NCBI RefSeq assembly: GCF_004363555.1
Contig: NZ_SNZJ01000005.1
Location: 124,001-188,000 of the forward strand
DNA length: 64,000 bases
Source: Halomonas ventosae
Lineage (GTDB): Bacteria > Pseudomonadota > Gammaproteobacteria > Pseudomonadales > Halomonadaceae
Direction of reading: 5' to 3'
Positions 6,934 to 16,129 of this stretch are shown piece by piece. A model generated the notes under the pieces. That model worked only from the letters and a program-made list of their open reading frames with translations, made no database searches and was not told where the DNA came from. The first letter of the stretch is position 1, and each line of letters starts with the position of its first letter. The position numbers and the translations under genes were made by a program.

Positions 6934-8349
6934 TCAGGCTTGCTGGGAGGGGTCCGGAATGGTCGGGAAACGGGGCGGATATGCCTCCATGAAGGCATGA
7001 CAGACGCGTAGTACCCGAGTGTCATCGTACTTGCCACCCGCCAGCTGGAACCCCACCGGCAGCCCGGTATCGGTGAAGCCGCAGGGCACCGAGGCCGCGG
7101 GTTGCTGGCTGAGGTTGAAGGGATAGGAAAATGGCGCCCACTCCTCCCAGTCCTTCATTCCACTCCCGGGGGGAACCTCCTGGTTGACCTCGAACGGCGA
7201 AATAGACACGGTCGGCGTCATCAACAGGTGGTACTCCTGATTGAAATGCTCGAGACGTTCGGTGAGTCGCGCCCTTTCCACCAGCGACCGAAACAGATCC
7301 ACGGCGCTCCATTGTTCGGCTTCACGCGCATTGGCCACCAGCCCGGGATCGAGCTTATCTCGCATACGATCATCGAGCTGTGACCACTGTTCCAGCGAGG
7401 CCGTGAACCAGAGCTTCTTGAAGATATCCAGGGGGGACTCGAAGCCGGGATGGATTTCCACCACCTCGGCTCCCAGGGTTTCCAACTTGCGCGCCGCCTC
7501 GGCCACCCGGTCGGCGACTTGCCTATCAACCTGGGCATAGCCGAGGTCCGGCGAGTAGGCGATACGCAGGCCATGCAATCCCAGGTCGAGGTCCTGCCCC
7601 CAGTTCTCCGGCTGGCCCCGCGTGGCATAGGGATCCCGGTAGTCATAGCGGCCGATGACATTGAGCATGCTGACGGCATCGCGCACGTTGCGGGTCAGGG
7701 GGCCGAGGTGCGAGAGGGTCGGCTCCTTGGCCGGAGGCCACTGCGGCGTCCACCCGAAGGTGGGCTTGAAGCCGAAGACCCCGGTGAAGGCCGCCGGAAT
7801 CCGGATCGAGCCACCGGAGTCTCCTCCCTGATGGAGTACCCCCATGTTGAGCGCGGCAGCCACGGCGGCGCCCCCGGATGAGCCTCCAGGGGTCAACCGC
7901 GTATCCCAGGGGTTGTGGGTGGCGCCGAATACCCGATTGTCGGTGACTGCCTTCCACCCGAACTCGGGGGTGTTGGTCTTGCCAAGGATAACGGCCCCCG
8001 CTTCCCGCAACATCCGGGCGGGGGGAGCATCCTGCTCGCAGCGAGAATCCGGTACGGTCAACGACCCCTCGCGACACGGCATGCCGGCCACCTCGGTGAG
8101 GTCCTTCAGCGACACCGGCACGCCATCGATCGGGCTCAAGGGCCTGCCCTGCCCCCAGCGCCGAGCCGAGGCCATGGCGGCAGACTCTGCGCCTTCCTGA
8201 TCCACGTGGACATAGGCATTCACCTGGTCATTGAAGCGCTCGATGCGCTCGAGGGCGGCCCGCGTGGCCTCCAGTGGCGAGGCTTCGCGTGACCTGAAGA
8301 GTGCCACGAGGCCTTGTGCATCCATCATGCCCAGATCCGTCTCGCTCAT
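6934..8349 (-). CDS. amidase signature family hydrolase
   Basis: A 471-residue amidase; the ATG at 8349 follows RBS GGAGGG. The Ser-cisSer-Lys triad of the amidase signature family is visible: Lys in VSLKDLTEV, the GGSSGGAA glycine/serine loop with cis-Ser, and nucleophilic Ser in GGDSGGSIR. The protein is cytoplasmic, with no signal peptide. Family members hydrolyse carboxamides or act as GatA. GatA is unlikely because gatB and gatC are absent and the length and context differ. It is followed at 45 nt by the orphan ectC gene, suggesting that amide hydrolysis and the EctC reaction serve one pathway. The substrate cannot be read from sequence. Confidence 0.9.
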   Translation of the reverse strand: MSETDLGMMDAQGLVALFRSREASPLEATRAALERIERFNDQVNAYVHVDQEGAESAAMASARRWGQGRPLSPIDGVPVSLKDLTEVAGMPCREGSLTVPDSRCEQDAPPARMLREAGAVILGKTNTPEFGWKAVTDNRVFGATHNPWDTRLTPGGSSGGAAVAAALNMGVLHQGGDSGGSIRIPAAFTGVFGFKPTFGWTPQWPPAKEPTLSHLGPLTRNVRDAVSMLNVIGRYDYRDPYATRGQPENWGQDLDLGLHGLRIAYSPDLGYAQVDRQVADRVAEAARKLETLGAEVVEIHPGFESPLDIFKKLWFTASLEQWSQLDDRMRDKLDPGLVANAREAEQWSAVDLFRSLVERARLTERLEHFNQEYHLLMTPTVSISPFEVNQEVPPGSGMKDWEEWAPFSYPFNLSQQPAASVPCGFTDTGLPVGFQLAGGKYDDTRVLRVCHAFMEAYPPRFPTIPDPSQQA

Positions 8350-8634
8350 GCCGGTTTCCCTCCGATGGTCGCGGCGGTGACGATTTGCCCACCTTAGAGC
8401 AGGCCGAACCCCTGTTCCAAGCACAGCACGTACTTTTCACGGAACTCGCTGGAATAGGCGGGCTCACTGTGGGCCAGATGCCTATCCGGAAGTCGTCGAC
8501 TTCGCATAACGTCCCTGACGAGGAGGGAGAGCCATGCTAACACCAGGCTCTCGCGTGGCTGATGGTCCTCATCCGGCTCGGCCGTTATGCTGGAGTTGGT
8601 GCACTGCAGCAGCCAACCGTGCCGAGGAGCGAAG

Positions 8635-9669
8635 ATGAGCGAGAGACGACGGATCGACCTGGCCCTGCAGGGCGGGGGCGCCCACGGCGCCTTCACCTGG
8701 GGGGTGATGGACCGCCTGCTCGAGGACGAGCGCATCGAGATCGAGGGCATCAGCGGGACCAGTGCCGGCGCCATGAACGGCGTGGTGATGGCCGATGCCC
8801 TGACCCGCGGCGACGAATCCACCGCCCGCGTGGCCCTGCGTGACTTCTGGCGAGCGGTCAGCCGGGCGGGCATGGCGAGCCCCGTGCGCCGCACCCCGCT
8901 GGACGTGCTGACCGGGAACTGGAGCCTCGACTACTCCCCGGGCTACATCGCGCTGGACCTGATGAGCCGGCTGGTCTCTCCATATCATTTCAATCCCTTA
9001 AACTTCAATCCGTTGCGCGATATCGTCGCCGAACGGGTCGACTTCGAGCGGGTTCGAGCCTGCGAGGACCTCAAGCTCTTCGTCACCGCCACCAACGTGC
9101 GCAGCGGCAAGCAGCGGATCTTCTCCCGCGAGGAGATGAGCCTCGATGCGGTCATGGCCTCGGCCTGTCTGCCCACCGTCTTCCAGGCGGTGGAGATCGA
9201 CGGCGAGGCCTACTGGGATGGCGGCTACATGGGCAATCCCTCGCTCTCGCCGTTGCTGCACGACTGCACGGCGGGGGACATCCTGGTGGTACAGATCACC
9301 CCCATGCATCGCCAGGAGCTACCGACCAGCGCCGCGGACATCCTGAACCGCCTCAACGAGATCACCTTCAATGCCGCCCTGATCAAGGAGGTGCGCACGA
9401 TCGTGATGCTGCAGAAGCTGCTCGGCGAGCATGACATCGACATCGGCTGCTACGGGCAGGCCCGGCTCCACCACCTCAGCGGCGACGAGCCCCTGTCGCA
9501 CCTCTCCGTCTCCAGCAAGCTCAACGCCGAGTGGGCCTTCCTCTGCCACCTGCATGAGCTGGGGCGCGAGACCACCGAGGCCTGGCTCGCGGAGCACTTC
9601 GACGACCTGGGCCAGCGCTCCACCCTAGACGTGGAACGCATCTTCCAGGAGGTCGAGGCGACTCGCTGA
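8635..9669 (+). CDS. patatin-like phospholipase (DUF3734-type)
   Basis: A 344-residue protein. The start at 8635 has RBS GAGGAG; an in-frame codon 48 nt upstream has none. Patatin elements are complete: oxyanion loop GGGAHGAF near residue 12, the nucleophile elbow GTSAG, and the catalytic Asp in WDGGYMGNPS. It therefore should be a Ser-Asp dyad lipid acyl hydrolase. No signal peptide or membrane segment is seen, so a cytosolic or membrane-peripheral enzyme is expected. Some patatins of this class accompany polyhydroxyalkanoate or hydroxybutyrate metabolism, but no such genes are adjacent here. It is a monocistronic unit followed by a hairpin. Confidence 0.9.
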   Translation: MSERRRIDLALQGGGAHGAFTWGVMDRLLEDERIEIEGISGTSAGAMNGVVMADALTRGDESTARVALRDFWRAVSRAGMASPVRRTPLDVLTGNWSLDYSPGYIALDLMSRLVSPYHFNPLNFNPLRDIVAERVDFERVRACEDLKLFVTATNVRSGKQRIFSREEMSLDAVMASACLPTVFQAVEIDGEAYWDGGYMGNPSLSPLLHDCTAGDILVVQITPMHRQELPTSAADILNRLNEITFNAALIKEVRTIVMLQKLLGEHDIDIGCYGQARLHHLSGDEPLSHLSVSSKLNAEWAFLCHLHELGRETTEAWLAEHFDDLGQRSTLDVERIFQEVEATR

Positions 9670-9704
9670 GTCAGCGTTGAGGGTCCACCGTAATATTGCA
9701 TTGC

Positions 9705-9729
9705 AGCATGGACGGACACCGTCCATGCT
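9705..9729. terminator. hairpin after patatin gene
   Basis: AGCATGGACGG-ACA-CCGTCCATGCT, a perfect 11-bp stem with a 3-nt loop, 35 nt after the patatin stop. There is no T-tract, so it may act as a 3' stabiliser or weak terminator. Confidence 0.5.
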
Positions 9730-9895
9730 CGGAACAGGAGGGCACCTCGCCGTCCCACAGATATCCAACCAGGCAGGGCCACAGCAAAGGAGGTGAGCGT
9801 CGCATCGAGCGGGACGACACCGCGGGGCTCCTGTCATATCGCTGACATCGAGCGCCGGCAGTGTCGACACTATGACGACAAGGAGAACTGCGCCG

Positions 9896-11308
9896 ATGGT
9901 ACGCATCGACAAGAAGGCCACCCGGCTCTACGTGCTGGACACCAATGTCCTGATCCACGACCCCGCCGCCCTCTACCAGTTCGACGAGCACGAAGTGGTC
10001 ATTCCCATGACCGTGCTCGAGGAGCTCGACAAGCACAAGAACGGCATTCGCGAGATCGCCCGCACCGCCCGCCAGGTCAGCCGCACCCTGTCCGACCTCA
10101 CCGCCAACGTCGATATCGACCAGATCCGCGACGGCATTCCCATCCCCCGCCTCACCGGCCCCGAGGGCCGACTGCGCCTGCTCTGCTACACCGACCTGAA
10201 AGCGCTGGATCCGCTGGAGGAGAGCCCCGACAACCGCCTGTTGGCCGAGACCTGCCGACTGCGCGACGAGCGACAGGACGCCTCGGTGATCCTGGTCACC
10301 AAGGACATCAACCTGCGGGTCAAGGCGGCCGCGCTGGGCGTCCCGGTGGAGGACTACCTCACCGATCGCGCCTTCGACGACAGCGACGCCATGATCGATG
10401 GCGCCCGCATCTACCCCGATGCCGGCCACGACGGCAGCGGGCTCTGGGACAGCCTGGCGGTGGACGTCAAGGTCGAGCGCCAGGAGCACAGGGTCGTCTA
10501 CCGCCTGGCCGGCGACATCCCCCGGGAATGGCACCTCGGCATGCTTGTCTCCGACAGCGACAACGGTGCCAGCTTCGAGGCCATCGTGCGCGAGGTGGGG
10601 CCGAAACACGCCCACCTAGAGCTGCTCACCAACTACCGTCACGGCACCAGCGTCTGGGGGGTGCACGCCCACGACAGCCGACAGAATTTCACCCTCAACC
10701 TGCTGATGGATGACGACATCGACCTGGTGACCATCGCCGGCAGCGCGGGCACCGGCAAGACCTTCATGACTCTGGCCGCGGCCTTCCAGCAGACCCTGGA
10801 CACCAAGCGTTTCGAGCGCATCGTCTTCACCCGAGCGCCGATATCCATGAGCGAGGATATCGGCTTCCTGCCGGGCACCGAGGAGGAGAAGATGTCGCCG
10901 TGGATGGGGGCCTTCCACGACAACATGGACAACCTGCTGCGCGACGAGCATGACGGCAGCAGCACCTGGAATCAGGACGCCACCCGCCAGCTGCTCGGCT
11001 CACGGGTGCAGATTCGCGCCCCCGGCTTCATGCGCGGGCGCACCCTGAACGACACCTTCCTGATCATCGACGAGGCACAGAACTTCACTCCCAAGCAGCT
11101 CAAGTCCCTGATCACCCGGGCCGGGCGCAACACCAAGATCGTCTGCCTGGGCAACGTCGGCCAGATCGACACACCGTACCTGACCGCCAACACCTGCGGC
11201 ATGGCGGCGGTGGTCCAGCACTTCCGCGACTGGCCCCATGCCGGCCATGTGACCCTCAAGAGCGTGGAGCGCTCGCGTCTCGCACTGGCCGGCGAAGAAC
11301 TGCTCTAG
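9896..11308 (+). CDS. PIN-PhoH family ATPase (PhoH2-like)
   Basis: A 470-residue protein. I start it at 9896 (RBS AAGGAG at 9880-9885) and not at the ATG 24 nt upstream. The N-terminal PIN nuclease domain opens with LDTNVLIHDP and has further acidic residues (LEELDKHK and LVTKDINLR). A linker leads to the PhoH ATPase domain, with Walker A GSAGTGKT and Walker B FLIIDEAQNF. PIN-PhoH fusions are ATP-dependent RNA unwinding and cleaving enzymes in the families studied, and are linked to stress and toxin-antitoxin biology. No antitoxin gene is adjacent, so it is probably a chromosomal RNA-processing enzyme. It differs from the shorter YbeZ-type PhoH that lacks PIN. Confidence 0.92.
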   Translation: MVRIDKKATRLYVLDTNVLIHDPAALYQFDEHEVVIPMTVLEELDKHKNGIREIARTARQVSRTLSDLTANVDIDQIRDGIPIPRLTGPEGRLRLLCYTDLKALDPLEESPDNRLLAETCRLRDERQDASVILVTKDINLRVKAAALGVPVEDYLTDRAFDDSDAMIDGARIYPDAGHDGSGLWDSLAVDVKVERQEHRVVYRLAGDIPREWHLGMLVSDSDNGASFEAIVREVGPKHAHLELLTNYRHGTSVWGVHAHDSRQNFTLNLLMDDDIDLVTIAGSAGTGKTFMTLAAAFQQTLDTKRFERIVFTRAPISMSEDIGFLPGTEEEKMSPWMGAFHDNMDNLLRDEHDGSSTWNQDATRQLLGSRVQIRAPGFMRGRTLNDTFLIIDEAQNFTPKQLKSLITRAGRNTKIVCLGNVGQIDTPYLTANTCGMAAVVQHFRDWPHAGHVTLKSVERSRLALAGEELL

Positions 11309-11317
11309 CAGACGTCT

Positions 11318-11346
11318 AAGGGCCGGTGCCTCACGCCCCGGCCCTT
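11318..11346. terminator. hairpin between convergent phoH-like and zinc-ribbon genes
   Basis: AAGGGCCGG and CCGGCCCTT arms (9 bp) around an ~11-nt loop, 10 nt after the PhoH stop and 27 nt before the stop of the opposing small gene. Confidence 0.6.
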
Positions 11347-11373
11347 CGCTCCTTCCCGGCTTGCCTTGTGGCG

Positions 11374-11592
11374 TCAGGAGCCGCGGTTGACGGCCTTCTC
11401 GATCAGCGCCTCGCTCTCGCTGCCGGGGCCCTTCTTGAGGACGGTCTGGGCCTCGTGCCAGAGGCAGATGAAGCGGTGGCAGGAGGCGCAGTGCACCTGG
11501 TCATCGGGGTTCTTCACCTGGGAGACCCGCATCAGGTGGCTGCCGCAGCTCGGACAGGCGACCGGCAGGCGAAAGTCTTCCGACAGGGACAT
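11374..11592 (-). CDS. small zinc-ribbon protein, function unknown
   Basis: A 72-residue protein with RBS GAGGAG before the ATG. Two CxxC knuckles (CPSCG near residue 13 and CASCH near residue 35), separated by ~20 residues, form a likely zinc ribbon. A further Cys-x3-His (ICLWHEA) follows. The C-terminus is helical and charged. No enzymatic domain is present. It is monocistronic, between the PhoH-like gene and a diguanylate cyclase. It could bind nucleic acid or a protein partner; nothing in the sequence decides this. Confidence 0.75.
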   Translation of the reverse strand: MSLSEDFRLPVACPSCGSHLMRVSQVKNPDDQVHCASCHRFICLWHEAQTVLKKGPGSESEALIEKAVNRGS

Positions 11593-11669
11593 GGCAATGC
11601 TCCTCGTGTTGCGGTGTGGATGGTGCCCATCCTGCCGTTATCGAGCGCGATTCGCCAGCCGCCCGCCCC

Positions 11670-13013
11670 TCATCGCGGGGTATCCTCGCGGCTCCGGGGG
11701 TAGCCCGGCGATTCGGCCAGTCGGTTGCGTCCCTCATGCTTGGCCCGGTAGAGCGCCTGGTCGGCCTGGGAGAGTGCCAGATCCACGCTGCCCTCCGGTG
11801 GCAGCACCGCCAGCCCCAGGCTCACCGTGATCCGCAGCGTGGTGTCCGCCACCTCGAGCTCGATCGCCTCCACCGCGGCGCGCAGGCGGTCGAGCACCCC
11901 CCAGGCCTCCTCGGGCGAGCTGTCCACCAGCATGACGGCAAATTCCTCGCCGCCGATGCGGGCGAAGAGGTCATAGGGACGCAGGCTGTCACGACAAGTC
12001 ATGGCGAAGGCCTGCAGGGCCAGGTCTCCGACGGCATGGCCATGGGTGTCGTTGAGGCGCTTGAAGTGGTCGATATCGAGCATCGCCAGGGGCACCGAGC
12101 GGCCCTGGCGGGCGGCATGGGCGCGGACCGCCTCGCCGAAGTCGAAGAAGGCCCGGCGATTGAGCGCCCCGGTGAGCATGTCGGTGCTGACCAGGCGCTG
12201 GGTGCGCTGCTCCTCCTGCTTGCGCGGGGTGATGTCGATCAGCAGGCCGTCCCACAGGGTGGTGCCGTCACGCCGGCGCGAGGGGCTGGCCCGGCCCTCG
12301 ATCCAGCAGACGCCGTCGGCCGTCTCGAGGCGAAACTCCAGCCACCAGGGTTCCTGGCTCACCGCCGACTGGGCCAGGGAGGTGGTCAGGGCGGCCCGGT
12401 CCTCGGCCTGGATCCGCTCCAGCAGCGTATCGGCGCGCTCCATCACCGAGCGCGGTGACAGACCCGCCAGCGCGCGGAGCCCGTCGCCGAGATAGAGGAA
12501 GTCGAGCCCACCCCGGGCATCCTGGCGGAGCTGGAAGACCACCCCCGGGAGCCGCGACAGGGTCCCCTGGAGACGCTCCAGCAGGGCATGATCGTGCAGC
12601 GCCTTCTGACGCAATTCCGTGATGTCGTGGAGGGTCACCAGCAGCCGAAGAGGCTCACCCCGGCCCCCCTCAAGGGGCTGGAAGACACCATCCTGGTGGA
12701 TCAGCCGGCCGTCGGCCCGGCGACACATCAGCACGCCCCGCCAGGGACGGCGGCGCGCGACACAGTGGGCGAGCGCATGGCTGATGTCGCCGTGCAGCGG
12801 GTCCACGTCCAGACAGGTGATGCGGCGACCGACCAGGGCATCGGCCGGATGACCGCTATGCTCCTCGAAGCCCGGATTGACGCGCAGGATGACGCCGTGG
12901 GCATCGGTGTGCACGACAACGCCCGGGAAGCAGTCCAGCAGCGCCTCGGCCAGCGGCGGCTGCTGCCCCCTGTGCAATCTCCATGTTCGCCACTTGTCCC
13001 TGATTATTGCCAT
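11670..13013 (-). CDS. PAS-PAS diguanylate cyclase
   Basis: A 447-residue cytoplasmic sensor; the start is uncertain, either the ATG at 13013 or one at 13070, neither with a strong RBS. Two PAS-like domains (residues ~25-135 and ~150-260; the second ends in a PAC-like DITPRKQEE) precede a GGDEF domain starting at TDMLTGALNRR. The active site reads RIGGEEF. An RxxD inhibitory site (RPYD) sits exactly five residues before it, so product inhibition is expected. It should make c-di-GMP from two GTP under control of the PAS sensors. No EAL domain is present. It is one of four c-di-GMP-related genes in the window, counting the periplasmic partner at 45861. Confidence 0.9.
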   Translation of the reverse strand: MAIIRDKWRTWRLHRGQQPPLAEALLDCFPGVVVHTDAHGVILRVNPGFEEHSGHPADALVGRRITCLDVDPLHGDISHALAHCVARRRPWRGVLMCRRADGRLIHQDGVFQPLEGGRGEPLRLLVTLHDITELRQKALHDHALLERLQGTLSRLPGVVFQLRQDARGGLDFLYLGDGLRALAGLSPRSVMERADTLLERIQAEDRAALTTSLAQSAVSQEPWWLEFRLETADGVCWIEGRASPSRRRDGTTLWDGLLIDITPRKQEEQRTQRLVSTDMLTGALNRRAFFDFGEAVRAHAARQGRSVPLAMLDIDHFKRLNDTHGHAVGDLALQAFAMTCRDSLRPYDLFARIGGEEFAVMLVDSSPEEAWGVLDRLRAAVEAIELEVADTTLRITVSLGLAVLPPEGSVDLALSQADQALYRAKHEGRNRLAESPGYPRSREDTPR

Positions 13014-13125
13014 GCCCCGCACCCTGGGGATCCCCGCATCGGTTTCGGAAGGGAGGCCTCCTGCCCCCATCCCCCTACCCTACCCCAGGATGGCAGATGG
13101 CACAGCGAAAACTGCCCACGTCCGA

Positions 13126-14328
<1,203 letters not shown>

Positions 14329-14414
14329 GGTCTCGGTCCTGACGGCATGCGGAATAACGACAGGCCATCCTGCCCCGCCCTACCGACGCTGTCGAGGCGA
14401 CCTTCGCCGAAGCC

Positions 14415-15347
14415 TCAGGCCGCCATCCAGAGCCCGAGGTTGAGCAGTGCCAGGCTGCCCAGCAGCAGGGCGACGTTGAGGCCCAGCCACGGCAGCAGCG
14501 GCGCGGGGTCGCCGGGCGACACCTCGGCGGGCAGGCGCCAGAGCCCCACCGCCAGTCGCAGCGCCGCGGGGGCGGCCAGCCACATCAGCATGGCCCGGCC
14601 GGGCAGCCAGCCACCCAGCCAGGCCAGCGGGACCACCACGAAGGCGGCGAGCACCAGGAGCGCCACCAGGCGCGCCGCGCGCTTCGGCCCCAGCACGATG
14701 GCCAGGTGGTGGCGCCCGGCCCGGCGGTCAGGCTCGATATCCGGCAGCTGGTTGGCCAGCAGCAGCGCACTGACCATCAGCGTCGGCACCAGCGAGGCGG
14801 CCAGCGCCGTGGCGGAAAAGGCCCCGGTGAGCGCCTGGTTCGCGCCCACCACCATCAGGGTGCCGAAGCCGATTCCCGGCGCCGCCAGGCAGAGCCAGGG
14901 GCGACGGGTCAGCCAGCCGGTATAGGCCACCACCAGCGCCATGCCGAGCAGCCCGTAGAGCAGCATGAGCGGACCCGAACGCCACAGGCACCAGGCGCCG
15001 ATCGCCACCACCCCGGCCAGGCAGGCGAAGGCGGCGCGCCGCACTGCCTCCGCCACCGCGGGGTGCCGGGGCAGCGAGCCGCTGCCACCCGAGAAGGGCG
15101 TGCGAACGGTGGTGGCATCCAGGCCGCTGACGAAGTCGTGATGCTCGTTGAAGAGGTTCACCGCGGCGTGGGCCAGCAGGGCGGCGAGCAGTACCAGCAG
15201 GATCGCGTGCCCTTCCGGGGCGTGGCCATCCTGCCAGGCGGTGGTCACCGCCAGACCCGCACAGAGCGGCGAGAGCACCAGGAAGTTCGGGCGCGCACTG
15301 CGCCAGCAGGCGAGCAGCCCGGCGGTCGGGGACGTGGTGGCCGTCAT
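14415..15347 (-). CDS. UbiA-family prenyltransferase (MenA-like)
   Basis: A 310-residue integral membrane protein with about eight to nine hydrophobic segments. The two Asp-rich prenyl-diphosphate motifs are present in variant form: NEHHDFVSGLD in the first half and NQLPDIEPD in the second. This layout matches MenA-type aromatic prenyltransferases, which attach a polyprenyl tail to an aromatic acceptor. No other men or ubi gene is nearby, so substrate and quinone pathway are unknown; many gammaproteobacteria carry such orphan copies. The start at 15347 is set by the hydrophobic N-terminus; the open frame extends 98 codons further upstream without coding character. It ends 86 nt before the start of trpB. 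Confidence 0.85.
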   Translation of the reverse strand: MTATTSPTAGLLACWRSARPNFLVLSPLCAGLAVTTAWQDGHAPEGHAILLVLLAALLAHAAVNLFNEHHDFVSGLDATTVRTPFSGGSGSLPRHPAVAEAVRRAAFACLAGVVAIGAWCLWRSGPLMLLYGLLGMALVVAYTGWLTRRPWLCLAAPGIGFGTLMVVGANQALTGAFSATALAASLVPTLMVSALLLANQLPDIEPDRRAGRHHLAIVLGPKRAARLVALLVLAAFVVVPLAWLGGWLPGRAMLMWLAAPAALRLAVGLWRLPAEVSPGDPAPLLPWLGLNVALLLGSLALLNLGLWMAA

Positions 15348-15381
15348 GGCGCACTCGCGGTCAAGGGGCGGGCGACCCGCT

Positions 15382-16050
15382 TCAGCGGGTGAGCCGCTCA
15401 GCGAGCCAGCGCCCGATATCACCGATCTGCTGCGGACAGAGCGCGTGGGCCATGGGATAGCGGCGATAATGCGCCGGATAGCCCAGCGATTCGACCTTCT
15501 GGTAGCCCGCCTTGCCCAGCGACTCGGGGACCACCGGATCGAAGCTGCCGTGATGCACCTCGATGGGCAGGCCACGGTTGGCCTCGGAGAGCGTGATGCT
15601 GTCGGCCGTGGCGAAGTAGGTAGAGAGGGCCAGCAGGCCACCCAGCGGTGCCTCGAAGGAGAGGGCCGCCTGGTAGGCCACCGCCCCGCCCTGGGAGAAG
15701 CCCGCCAGGATGATGCGACGGCTGTCGATGCCGTGCTCGATCTGTTCCCGCACCAAGGCCTGGATGCGCTCGGCGGAGGTCATCAGCTGGGGCTCGTCGA
15801 TCTGGCGGTCGAGGCTCATCTCCTTGATGTCGTACCAGGCCGGCATGACCATGCCGCCGTTGATGGTCACCGGCAGGCGTGGCGCATGGGGCAGGATGAA
15901 GCGCACGCCGGCATCGTCGGGCAGGGGCAGCGCCGGCACCAGCGGTTCGAAGTCATGGCCGTCGGCGCCCAGGCCATGGAGGATGAAGACGCAGGCGTCC
16001 GCGGGCTTGCCGTTTCTCGGCTCGATGATCAGTTCGCCGGGGTGATTCAT
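15382..16050 (-). CDS. alpha/beta-hydrolase, carboxylesterase/phospholipase type
   Basis: A 222-residue cytoplasmic esterase of the Abhydrolase_2 (EstB, acyl-protein thioesterase-like) group. The start at 16050 uses RBS TGGAG. The catalytic triad is visible: nucleophile Ser in GFSQGG, Asp in GSFDPVVP and His in YPMAHALC. The oxyanion HG motif is FILHGLGADGHDF. It should hydrolyse short carboxyl esters or acyl thioesters. It ends 34 nt before the UbiA-family start, so the two may be co-transcribed, but no functional link is obvious. Confidence 0.9.
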   Translation of the reverse strand: MNHPGELIIEPRNGKPADACVFILHGLGADGHDFEPLVPALPLPDDAGVRFILPHAPRLPVTINGGMVMPAWYDIKEMSLDRQIDEPQLMTSAERIQALVREQIEHGIDSRRIILAGFSQGGAVAYQAALSFEAPLGGLLALSTYFATADSITLSEANRGLPIEVHHGSFDPVVPESLGKAGYQKVESLGYPAHYRRYPMAHALCPQQIGDIGRWLAERLTR

Positions 16051-16129
16051 GGGATCGTCTCCAGGGCCGCTCAGGGGATCGGTCAAAGGTCGATACCCTA
16101 CCGCAAACGCCGCCCGGCGGCGACCGCGC

